This document shows, piece after piece, positions 43,985-50,332 of a DNA stretch of 64,000 nucleotides. A model generated the notes under the pieces. That model was not told the DNA's origin and did not search any database. It worked only from the letters and a program-made list of their open reading frames with translations. Source of the DNA: an uncultured Oscillospiraceae bacterium (lineage in GTDB: Bacteria; Bacillota; Clostridia; Oscillospirales; Oscillospiraceae); assembly GCA_944386975.1 (NCBI GenBank), contig CALXDC010000004.1:1-64000 (forward strand), written 5' to 3'. Numbering within the stretch: position 1 is the stretch's first letter; the number at the start of each line of letters is the position of its first letter. Made by a program: the position numbers and the translations under genes.

Positions 43985-44641
43985 ATGCTGAACAGCAGAG
44001 ACGTGGGTCTTCTGCGGCCGGATGTGGCGGCCAACTGCAGGCTTTGGCTGGATCGGTGCGCCGCTGTCGGGCTGCAGGTGCTGGTGACCAGCACGGTGCG
44101 GGACAGCGCATACCAGGCCTGGCTTTATGAGCAGGGCCGCAGCCGGCCCGGAACCATTGTTACCAACAGTCCTACCCCTACCTTTCACTCCGATCAGGCG
44201 GGACTGGCCTTTGACTTCTGTAAAAATGTAAAGGGCCAGGAGTATAGCGACCGGGAGTTCTTCCGAAAGGCCGCGGATCTGGCAAAAGAGATGGGCTTCA
44301 GCTGGGGCGGAGACTGGAAGAGCTTTCCGGACCTGCCCCATATTCAGTGGGACGAGGGCGGGGTGTGGACCGGGGCCATGATTGTAAAGGGCAATCTGCC
44401 CGGTCCCATGCCCCTGTATGAAGAGGAGGAGACCATGACTCAGGAGACCTTCAACCAGATGATGGACGGCTATCTGGCGGACCTCAGGCAGCAGCCGCCC
44501 GGCGCCTGGAGCGCCCAGGCCAGAACCTGGGCAGAGCAGTGCGGTCTGCTGCAGGGGGATGAGACGGGAAACATGCAGTATAAAATGTTTCTCACCAGGG
44601 AACAGCTGGCAGAAATTCTCTACCGCATGAGCAAGCAGTGA
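43985..44641 (+). CDS. M15-family D-Ala-D-Ala carboxypeptidase endolysin with C-terminal SLH-like repeat
   Basis: 218 aa. TFHSDQAGLAFDF (His/Asp) and DLPHIQW supply the zinc ligands of VanX/Peptidase_M15_4 enzymes. The C-terminal 40 residues (WSAQARTWAEQCGLLQGDETGNM..FLTREQLAEILYRM) look like one SLH repeat, which would bind secondary cell-wall polymer. It likely cuts the peptide stem of peptidoglycan for particle release or entry. GAGAGGGGGATCCCT precedes ATG 43985. Last gene of the operon. Confidence 0.87.
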   Translation: MLNSRDVGLLRPDVAANCRLWLDRCAAVGLQVLVTSTVRDSAYQAWLYEQGRSRPGTIVTNSPTPTFHSDQAGLAFDFCKNVKGQEYSDREFFRKAADLAKEMGFSWGGDWKSFPDLPHIQWDEGGVWTGAMIVKGNLPGPMPLYEEEETMTQETFNQMMDGYLADLRQQPPGAWSAQARTWAEQCGLLQGDETGNMQYKMFLTREQLAEILYRMSKQ

Positions 44642-44648
44642 AATGCAG

Positions 44649-44678
44649 GGACCTCCGGCTTTGCCGGAGGTCCTTTTT
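44649..44678 (+). terminator. Terminator at the end of the phage-derived operon
   Basis: GGACCTCCGGC, TTT, GCCGGAGGTCC, then TTTTT. Confidence 0.93.
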
Positions 44679-44773
44679 GCTGCCGGTTCAGCGGCGGATC
44701 CCGCCGTCTCAGGTATGGAGGTCCCCATCTCCACATATACATGGACCATAACGGGATAGGGAGTGTAAAGCCA

Positions 44774-45031
44774 TTGAAGGGAAACATCGAGGAGCGGGCC
44801 TGTCAGCTGGCCGCCTACATCGTGGAAAACGGCGCAACCGTCCGTGCCGCCGCCCGGAAGTTCGGGATCAGCAAGTCCACCGTGCACAAGGACATCAGCG
44901 AACGCCTGCCGGCCTTCAACAGGACGCTGTACACCCAGGTGAAAGAGGTGCTGGATACCAATAAGGCCCAGCGCCATATCCGCGGCGGCATCGCCACCCG
45001 TAAAAAATACCGGGGCGAGGGCGTCCTTTGA
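44774..45031 (+). CDS. spoIIID: Sporulation transcriptional regulator SpoIIID
   Basis: 85 aa. GNIEERACQLAAYIVENGATVRAAARKFGISKSTVHKDISERLP (shown in parts: ATVRAAARKFGISKSTVHKDISERL) is the SpoIIID helix-turn-helix, and AQRHIRGGIATRKKYRG is its basic C-terminal DNA-binding tail. It controls mother-cell genes after sigma-E. A TTG start at 44774 aligns with the Bacillus protein start and has GATAGGGAGTG upstream; an ATG 11 codons earlier is less likely. CATATACAT at 44731-44739 resembles a sigma-E -10 element, but the -35 is unclear. Confidence 0.92.
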   Translation: MKGNIEERACQLAAYIVENGATVRAAARKFGISKSTVHKDISERLPAFNRTLYTQVKEVLDTNKAQRHIRGGIATRKKYRGEGVL

Positions 45032-45048
45032 GGGAGGAGGAAATTGCA

Positions 45049-45261
45049 GTGACATGTTCCAACCGCCGCCGCGGCAGCAGCGGCGCCGCCAGCGGTGGAG
45101 AGCGGACGCCGGTGAAGCGGTATGTCCACCCCATTTGCCGCCCACCATCCAGCGGCAGCTGCCAGATGCTGGAAGCCATTTTGGGTGCTCTGGAGCGGCA
45201 AAACGCCCTTTTGGAGGCACTTTGCCGGTCCCTGGGGGGACAAAGCGGGGACAACTTGTGA
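45049..45261 (+). CDS. Small protein of unknown function downstream of spoIIID
   Basis: 70 aa. GTG 45049 follows AGGGAGGAGGAAATTGCA, a strong ribosome site 17 bases past the spoIIID stop, so the gene is probably cotranscribed with it. The first half is basic and low-complexity (NRRRGSSGAASGGERTP); the second half is an amphipathic helix with leucine spacing (LEAILGALERQNALLEALCRSLGG) and could dimerise. I do not recognise it. It could be a sporulation partner or a chance frame; the ribosome site favours the former. Confidence 0.55.
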   Translation: MTCSNRRRGSSGAASGGERTPVKRYVHPICRPPSSGSCQMLEAILGALERQNALLEALCRSLGGQSGDNL

Positions 45262-45299
45262 ACAATTGGAAAACTTAGCAGGGCGGGACGGCTTGACCC

Positions 45300-45328
45300 T
45301 TGCCTCCGGCGGCGGTTTGTGGTATATA
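45300..45328 (+). promoter_or_regulatory. Sigma-A promoter of the LCP gene
   Basis: TTGCCT (45300-45305), a 17-bp spacer, TATATA (45323-45328), followed by the ribosome site AAGGAGAGAG before ATG 45405. Confidence 0.6.
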
Positions 45329-45404
45329 AAAGAGTGCATATCCCAACCGCCCCGGGCCGGCGAGCCGCTCCGCCCGGCGGTTGCCCCCTGAAGGAGAGAG
45401 ACCC

Positions 45405-46433
45405 ATGGCACCACATCGGAGAAAGCGCCGCCGCCGCAGCGGCGCGGAGATTTTGATCCTGGCCGTCTGCATTCTGCTTTTTTGCGGTATGGGCGTAGTC
45501 GGCCTGTATCGCTGCTTTGTGCATCCCCCCGAGGTGCCGGATACGGTACAAGGGGAGGAGGAGCAACCGGACCAGACCGGCGAGCAGGGAGAGGAGACGC
45601 CCCCACAGCGGCAGCGGCGGGAGAGCTGCTACACCATTCTGGTCTCCGGCAAGGATGACGACAACGGCGGCAGCGATACCAACATCCTGTTGTTCATCGA
45701 TGCGAAGAACAAGGCGTTCAACGCCGTCAGCATCCCCCGAGACACGTGGATCGACACCGATTGGAACGTCCCCAAGTTCAACGCCTCCTACAACGTGGGC
45801 GGTGTCGAGCGGCTGCAGAAGGAGCTGAGCAACCTTTTGGGCATCCCGGTGGACTTCTATGTGTCCGTGGATCTGGGCGGCTTTGTGGAGCTGGTGGATG
45901 CCATCGGCGGCGTGTGGTTCGACGTGCCGGTGAACATGAACTATGACGACCCCGTGCAGGATCTCCACATCCACTTTGACAAGGGCTACCAGTATCTGGA
46001 GGGAAAGGACGCGGTGAAGGTGGTCCGCTTCCGCCAGAACAACGACGGCACCGGTTATCCCAACGGAGATTTGGGCCGCATTGAGACGCAGCAGGCCTTC
46101 CTCACCGCGGTGGCCAAGCAGATGCTGGACAACCTGGGCAGCAACCCGATTCAAGCCGTCAAGGAGTACGCCTCTCTCTTCTACACCTACATTGAAACGG
46201 ATTTGGAGGTAGGGGAGCTGGCCTGGGTGGGAGAGCAGGCTCTGAACGTGGGCATGGAAGGGATTCAGTTTTACACCCTTCCCGGCGACGGGGCCTGGCT
46301 CCAGGGCCTGGGCTTCTATAGCGGCAGCTACTACGTGTTGGACCCGGAGGCCACCCTGGCCCTTGTCAACGAATCCTTCAACCCCTATGACCAGGATCTG
46401 ACCCTGGAGGATATGGATATCCTGGTTCCCTGA
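45405..46433 (+). CDS. LytR-CpsA-Psr (LCP) family cell-wall polymer ligase
   Basis: 342 aa. Short basic cytoplasmic tail (APHRRKRRRRSGAE), one membrane helix (ILILAVCILLFCGMGVVGLY), an acidic linker, then the LCP domain: VSIPRDTWID, KFNASYNVGGVERLQKEL, YVSVDLGGFVELVDAIGGV and RFRQNNDGTGYPNGDLGRIETQQ carry the conserved arginine/aspartate residues that bind polyprenyl pyrophosphate. LCP enzymes attach teichoic acids or other glycopolymers to peptidoglycan. The SLH-protein gene follows 32 bp later, which suggests linked envelope roles. Confidence 0.93.
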   Translation: MAPHRRKRRRRSGAEILILAVCILLFCGMGVVGLYRCFVHPPEVPDTVQGEEEQPDQTGEQGEETPPQRQRRESCYTILVSGKDDDNGGSDTNILLFIDAKNKAFNAVSIPRDTWIDTDWNVPKFNASYNVGGVERLQKELSNLLGIPVDFYVSVDLGGFVELVDAIGGVWFDVPVNMNYDDPVQDLHIHFDKGYQYLEGKDAVKVVRFRQNNDGTGYPNGDLGRIETQQAFLTAVAKQMLDNLGSNPIQAVKEYASLFYTYIETDLEVGELAWVGEQALNVGMEGIQFYTLPGDGAWLQGLGFYSGSYYVLDPEATLALVNESFNPYDQDLTLEDMDILVP

Positions 46434-46465
46434 CCGCCTGACCATGGGCGGAGGAGGTACAAGCC

Positions 46466-47917
46466 ATGGGAAAACGGCTTTTGACCCTGTTGTTGTGCCT
46501 GCTTTTGCTGGGCAGCGCCTGTGTGGAGGCTTCTGTCACCGGCAGTACCGGGAACTTTGTGCCCGTTCGCGTTTACCGGGGGGAGTTTACCGATATCAGC
46601 ACCGCCAACTGGTACTATGACAACGTCAAAACCCTTTACGAGCTGGGGCTGGCCCAGGGCAGAGATGTCCATACCTTCGCGCCCCGGGGCAGTGTGACAG
46701 TGGGAGAGGCGGCGGCCTTCGCGGCCCGGCTTCTGAGCCTGTACGAGCTGGGAGATGCGGAGAGCGGTCCGGCGGCCTTTGACGCCGGCGGCGCCTGGTA
46801 TGCCCCCTATGTCCGCTATCTGCAAAGCCGGAGTGTCATTGGTCAAGAGTTCGAGGGGCTATATACTGCCGCCGCCACCCGCGCCCAGATGGCCCATATC
46901 ATCGCCCGGATCCTGCCGGAGAAGGAGTTGCCGGAGATCAATGCCGAGGCGGTATCCGTGGGATACGCTACCCGGAAATATATTCAGGATGTAGACGACT
47001 ACACGCCCTATCAGCAGGAAATTCTCCAGCTATATAAGTGGGGCATCGTTTCCGGCTCCGATGCGGAGGGAAATTTCCGGCCCGACAGCGCCATCACCCG
47101 GGCGGAGTACGCGGCGCTTTTGACCCGGCTGGCGGATCCGGAGCTCCGGGTACAGCTGGACTGGAATGTGTCGGGGGGCGGCGATGTCTCCTCTGTTACT
47201 TACCAGAGCCTTGTGAAAGCCGGGACGCTCCGCAAAAGCCACCTGTTGGGGGATACGACGGCCATTGACAGCAACCTCCGGTGGATGCTGGCCGCCGGCC
47301 GCAGCACACTGGAGCTGCAGATGGAGCCGGACTGGGTGACCAGGGAGAATGTGAGCCTTTTGATGCAGCAGTACCTCAACCAGATCCGGCAGTACATTGA
47401 GCAGGGGTACAACGCCGTCTCCTGCACCTACACCGCGGAAACCGGAGCGGTGACCCTCCGGTTTTACAGCAGCATCTTCTCCGACCAGCTGTTTGCTTCC
47501 GCCCGGCGGGAGACCCTCCAGCGGGCTGTGGAGGTCCGCAACCGGCTGTGGCAGGACGGTTCCCTCCGCAGCGGCATGTCGGAATATGAGATGGCCAGGG
47601 CCTATTACACCTGGCTGTGCGAGAACTGCGCCTACGACTACCGGGCCGACGACGCCTCCGTATCCCATACGGCCTATAGCGCCTTCTTCATGGGAAGCGC
47701 CGTGTGCGACGGCTATGTGGCGGCCTACAATCTCCTTTTGAAGCTGGAGGGGATCTCCTGTTCCACCGTGTCCGTGGGCGACCACATCTGGACCGTGGCG
47801 GAGCTGGACGGCAAAACCTATCATATTGACCCCACCTGGGGCGCTCAGGCCGGTACGGTTCAGTACCAGTATTTTGCCATGACAGAGAGTCAGGCCATGG
47901 ACCGCTTTTCCCTGTGA
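46466..47917 (+). CDS. Secreted SLH-domain transglutaminase-like protein
   Basis: 483 aa. A signal peptide (GKRLLTLLLCLLLLGSACVEA) precedes three SLH repeats at residues about 38-225 (DISTANWYYDNVKTLYELGLAQG; ...; NFRPDSAITRAEYAALLTRL), which dock to secondary wall polymers. Residues about 370-483 are a transglutaminase-core domain: MGSAVCDGYVAAYNLLLKLEGI (Cys), SVGDHIWTVAELDGKTYHIDPTW (His and Asp). It may crosslink or cleave wall proteins, or be an inactive scaffold. The gene before it makes an LCP ligase. Signal, SLH and catalytic residues appear complete. Confidence 0.88.
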   Translation: MGKRLLTLLLCLLLLGSACVEASVTGSTGNFVPVRVYRGEFTDISTANWYYDNVKTLYELGLAQGRDVHTFAPRGSVTVGEAAAFAARLLSLYELGDAESGPAAFDAGGAWYAPYVRYLQSRSVIGQEFEGLYTAAATRAQMAHIIARILPEKELPEINAEAVSVGYATRKYIQDVDDYTPYQQEILQLYKWGIVSGSDAEGNFRPDSAITRAEYAALLTRLADPELRVQLDWNVSGGGDVSSVTYQSLVKAGTLRKSHLLGDTTAIDSNLRWMLAAGRSTLELQMEPDWVTRENVSLLMQQYLNQIRQYIEQGYNAVSCTYTAETGAVTLRFYSSIFSDQLFASARRETLQRAVEVRNRLWQDGSLRSGMSEYEMARAYYTWLCENCAYDYRADDASVSHTAYSAFFMGSAVCDGYVAAYNLLLKLEGISCSTVSVGDHIWTVAELDGKTYHIDPTWGAQAGTVQYQYFAMTESQAMDRFSL

Positions 47918-47929
47918 TCCGTGCAGCAG

Positions 47930-47964
47930 CGCGGCGGGAGTTTTTTCTCCCGCCGCGTTTTTTT
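47930..47964 (+). terminator. Terminator after the SLH-transglutaminase gene
   Basis: CGCGGCGGGAG, loop TTTTTT, CTCCCGCCGCG, then seven Ts. Confidence 0.94.
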
Positions 47965-48017
47965 GCGCCGTCAGAGGGACATACTATGGCAAACTACGGA
48001 GGAAAGCGGGGGCTTTG

Positions 48018-49436
48018 ATGGAAAAACTGAGCAGGGCGCTGGAGGAGAACCGGCGGGAGCTGGACCGGCGGATCGGGGTGGGGCGGAATTTTGACGTGAT
48101 CGCCCGGGATCTGACCGTGGGGGGGCGGGCAGCCCGCCTCTATGTGCTGGACGGCTATGGAGACGACGGAGTGCTGGAGCGGATTTTGTCTTTCCTCCTC
48201 TCGGTGACGCCGGAGCAGATGCGACAGGCGGAGGACGCCGACCAGTTTATCCGCCGTTTTGTCACCTTCGGGGAGGTGTCCTCGGAGGACCGGCTGGAGA
48301 CCATTCTTACAGGGGTGTTTCTGGGGAAGACCTGCCTTCTGGTGGAAGGCTTTGACCGGTGTGTCCTCATTGACGCCAAAATGTTTCCGGGCCGGGAGGT
48401 TCAGGAGCCCACCAACGGCCGGGTGCTCCGGGGCTCCCACGACGGCTTTGTGGAGATTTTGCTGAAAAATACCTCCCTCATCCGCCGCAGGGTTCGGGAT
48501 GAGCATTTGACCCTGGAGAACCACCAGGTGGGAGGCAGCAGCCGCACCGACGTGGTGCTGGCCTATATGGAGGACCGGGTGGATCGGGAACTCCTGGAGG
48601 AGATACGGGGGAAGCTTCAGTCCATCGACGTGAAGTCCGTGGCCATGAGCCAGGAGAGCGTGGCGGAGGCTATGATGCCTCCCCAGTGGTATAACCCCTT
48701 TCCCAAGGTGCGCTACACGGAACGGCCCGACGTGGCCACCGCCTGCATCATGGAGGGAAATGTGGTGCTGCTGGTGGACAACTCCTCCTCGGTGATGCTG
48801 CTGCCCACCAGCTTTTTCGCCTTTATGGAGGAAGCCAACGACTACTATTTCCCGCCCCTGGTGGGAACCTATTTCCGCTATATCCGTATGGTGGTGTTCC
48901 TTATGAGCCTGATCATCACGCCTGTGTGGTATCTTCTGGCCAAAAGTCCCCACAATGTGCCGGATTGGCTCCAGTTCATCACCGTGGAGGAGATGGGACA
49001 GGTGCCGCTGCTGGTGCAGCTTCTCCTGGTGGAATTCATCATTGACCTTCTGAAGCTGGCGTCCCTCAATACGCCGGACGTGCTGAGCAACTCCTTCTCC
49101 ATGATCGGAGCCCTGATTCTGGGGGACTTTGCGGTGCAGGCCCGGTGGCTGGTGCCGGAGGTGCTGGTGTATATGGCCTATGTGTCCATTGCCTCCTTCG
49201 CCCAGCCCAGCTTTGAAATGGGCTACGCCTTCAAAATTATGCGGGTGGTGCTGCTGCTGCTCATCGCCCTGCTGGACTGGTGGGGCTTTGCCATCGGCAT
49301 GGTCCTGTGGCTGGTGCTGCTGCTTACCACCAAGCCCATCGCCGGGCGGGGGTATCTGTACCCGGTCTGGCCCTTTGACAAAAAGGCTTTGAGCCGCCTG
49401 CTGGTCCGCCGCCCCATCCACCGGGACAACACCTGA
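48018..49436 (+). CDS. spoVAF: Stage V sporulation protein AF (GerA-family membrane protein)
   Basis: 472 aa. N-terminal soluble half and C-terminal membrane half with about five helices, as in GerXA/SpoVAF. KVRYTERPDVATACIMEGNVVLLVDNSSSVMLLPTSFF and EANDYYFPPLVGTYFRYIRM (shown in parts) and LNTPDVLSNSFSMIGALILGDFAV are family motifs. SpoVAF is a forespore inner-membrane protein linked with SpoVA dipicolinate channels and germination. Here it stands alone, without spoVAA-E. ATG 48018 follows GGAGGAAAGCGGGGGCTTTG; the TTG directly upstream is an alternative. Confidence 0.88.
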   Translation: MEKLSRALEENRRELDRRIGVGRNFDVIARDLTVGGRAARLYVLDGYGDDGVLERILSFLLSVTPEQMRQAEDADQFIRRFVTFGEVSSEDRLETILTGVFLGKTCLLVEGFDRCVLIDAKMFPGREVQEPTNGRVLRGSHDGFVEILLKNTSLIRRRVRDEHLTLENHQVGGSSRTDVVLAYMEDRVDRELLEEIRGKLQSIDVKSVAMSQESVAEAMMPPQWYNPFPKVRYTERPDVATACIMEGNVVLLVDNSSSVMLLPTSFFAFMEEANDYYFPPLVGTYFRYIRMVVFLMSLIITPVWYLLAKSPHNVPDWLQFITVEEMGQVPLLVQLLLVEFIIDLLKLASLNTPDVLSNSFSMIGALILGDFAVQARWLVPEVLVYMAYVSIASFAQPSFEMGYAFKIMRVVLLLLIALLDWWGFAIGMVLWLVLLLTTKPIAGRGYLYPVWPFDKKALSRLLVRRPIHRDNT

Positions 49437-49493
49437 GAGGAGAGCGAAGCGGCGGAGGGGGAGAGGACAGCCGGGCGGCCTTGGAAAAATAAA

Positions 49494-49522
49494 TTGACAA
49501 ACGGGGCAAAAAACGGTATATA
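49494..49522 (+). promoter_or_regulatory. Promoter of the hotdog thioesterase gene
   Basis: TTGACA (49494-49499), a 17-bp spacer, TATATA (49517-49522; TATACT two bases later is an alternative -10). Confidence 0.75.
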
Positions 49523-49561
49523 CTACCAAGAAGAAGTCAAATGAACGAAAGGAGTCCCCCT

Positions 49562-49981
49562 ATGCCTACCCTTGACCAGATCCGGGCCTGCTTCTCCGGC
49601 GACCGATTCGCCACCGAGGCCGCCGGCGTCACCATCGATGTGGCGGAGCCCGGCCATGCCGTCTGCTCCATGCCCATCCGCCCCGTCCACCTCAACGCCA
49701 ACTCCGTCCCTATGGGGGGCGCCATCTTCACCCTGGCGGACTTCGCCTTTGCTGTGGCCGCCAACGGCCACAGCACCCAGGTCACCGTCACCCAGCAGGT
49801 GTCCGTCACGTTTCTCTCCGCATCCCGGGGCAAAACCCTGATCGCCGAGGCCAGGTGCCTGAAGGCCGGGCGGGCCACCTGCCTTTACACCGTGGACGTT
49901 ACCGACGAGCTGGGGGCTCAGGTAGCCCACCTTACCGTCAATGGTTTTACCTTGCCCTCCAGAGAAAAATCCGAAAAATAA
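49562..49981 (+). CDS. PaaI-like hotdog-fold thioesterase
   Basis: 139 aa. HLNANSVPMGGAIFTLADFAFAVAANG is the PaaI/hotdog core (normally HxNxxGxxHGG; here NANSVPMGG), followed by VTVTQQVSVTFLSASRGKTLIAEARCLKAGR. Such enzymes release acyl or aryl groups from CoA, PaaI acting on phenylacetyl-CoA derivatives. ATG 49562 follows GAAAGGAGTCCCCC; an upstream ATG 49541 is weaker. It lies directly before the Tyr T-box and so may guard the aryl-CoA pool of the following operons. Confidence 0.85.
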   Translation: MPTLDQIRACFSGDRFATEAAGVTIDVAEPGHAVCSMPIRPVHLNANSVPMGGAIFTLADFAFAVAANGHSTQVTVTQQVSVTFLSASRGKTLIAEARCLKAGRATCLYTVDVTDELGAQVAHLTVNGFTLPSREKSEK

Positions 49982-49995
49982 TAAAGAAACCCCTC

Positions 49996-50024
49996 TTGAC
50001 TTTAGCGCTTAAAAGTGATAGAGT
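49996..50024 (+). promoter_or_regulatory. Promoter of the first T-box operon
   Basis: TTGACT (49996-50001), a 17-bp spacer, TAGAGT (50019-50024). The promoter block TTGACTTTAGCG..TAAAAGTGATAGAGT is almost identical to that of the second T-box (53764-53792). Confidence 0.85.
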
Positions 50025-50029
50025 GTACA

Positions 50030-50300
50030 CCGTTGATACCAAACGCCATGACGGAGCCAAGTAGGCCCGGACCGCCCCCTTCAGAGACCTGCCGGTTGGT
50101 GCAAGGCAGGAGGGGTCCCGGCGCCCAATACCCTCCCGAGCGGCCCGCTGAACGGGAATTTCTCCAGTAGGCGGCGACGGGTGCGCCCGATAGCGCGCGG
50201 GGAGCCTTTTTCCGGGCTCCGTGAGGCCGCCCTTGGCGGTAAATTGAGGTGGTACCACGGGATTTTCTCGTCCTCTGCTTTGGCAGAGGACGATTTTTTT
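50030..50300 (+). ncRNA. T-box leader, specifier probably UAC (Tyr)
   Basis: Stem I landmarks: CCAAGTAGG (50058-50066), AGAGACCTGCCGG, distal GGTTGGTGCAAGGCAG, then the specifier loop CAATACC (50126-50132) between GGAG/CTCC below and GGC/GCC above. By alignment with the second leader (GAATTCC) the codon is UAC at 50129-50131. The antiterminator core TGAGGTGGTACCACGG is at 50245-50260, and the terminator CGTCCTCTGC/GCAGAGGACG with TTTTTTT at 50269-50300. The loop-E element is CAA instead of the usual GAA. Uncharged tRNA-Tyr should permit read-through into the acyl-CoA ligase gene. Confidence 0.85.
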
Positions 50301-50332
50301 GTATTTTGAAAATGAGAAAAGGAGAGCAGATC

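Larger units (their letters stand above)
31553..44641 (+). mobile_element. Phage-derived particle operon (capsid plus contractile tail; no integrase, tape measure or fibre)
   Basis: Twenty co-oriented genes with repeated ATGA/GTGA/TGATG overlaps run from small terminase to M15 peptidase. The order mirrors the PBSX-like/Myoviridae module (terminase, portal, protease, decoration, capsid, connectors, sheath, tube, LysM baseplate protein, hub, spike, gp25, J, gp-I-like, holin, lysin). No integrase, repressor, antirepressor, replication, transposase, tape-measure or tail-fibre gene is present, and no att direct repeats were noticed at the ends. Base composition equals that of the host genes. Confidence 0.85.

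Noticed and set aside
31016..44700. att sites and integrase expected for an ordinary prophage
   Set aside because: I saw no tRNA at the borders, no direct repeats of useful length and no recombinase gene. A full direct-repeat scan could not be run, so short att sites cannot be excluded.
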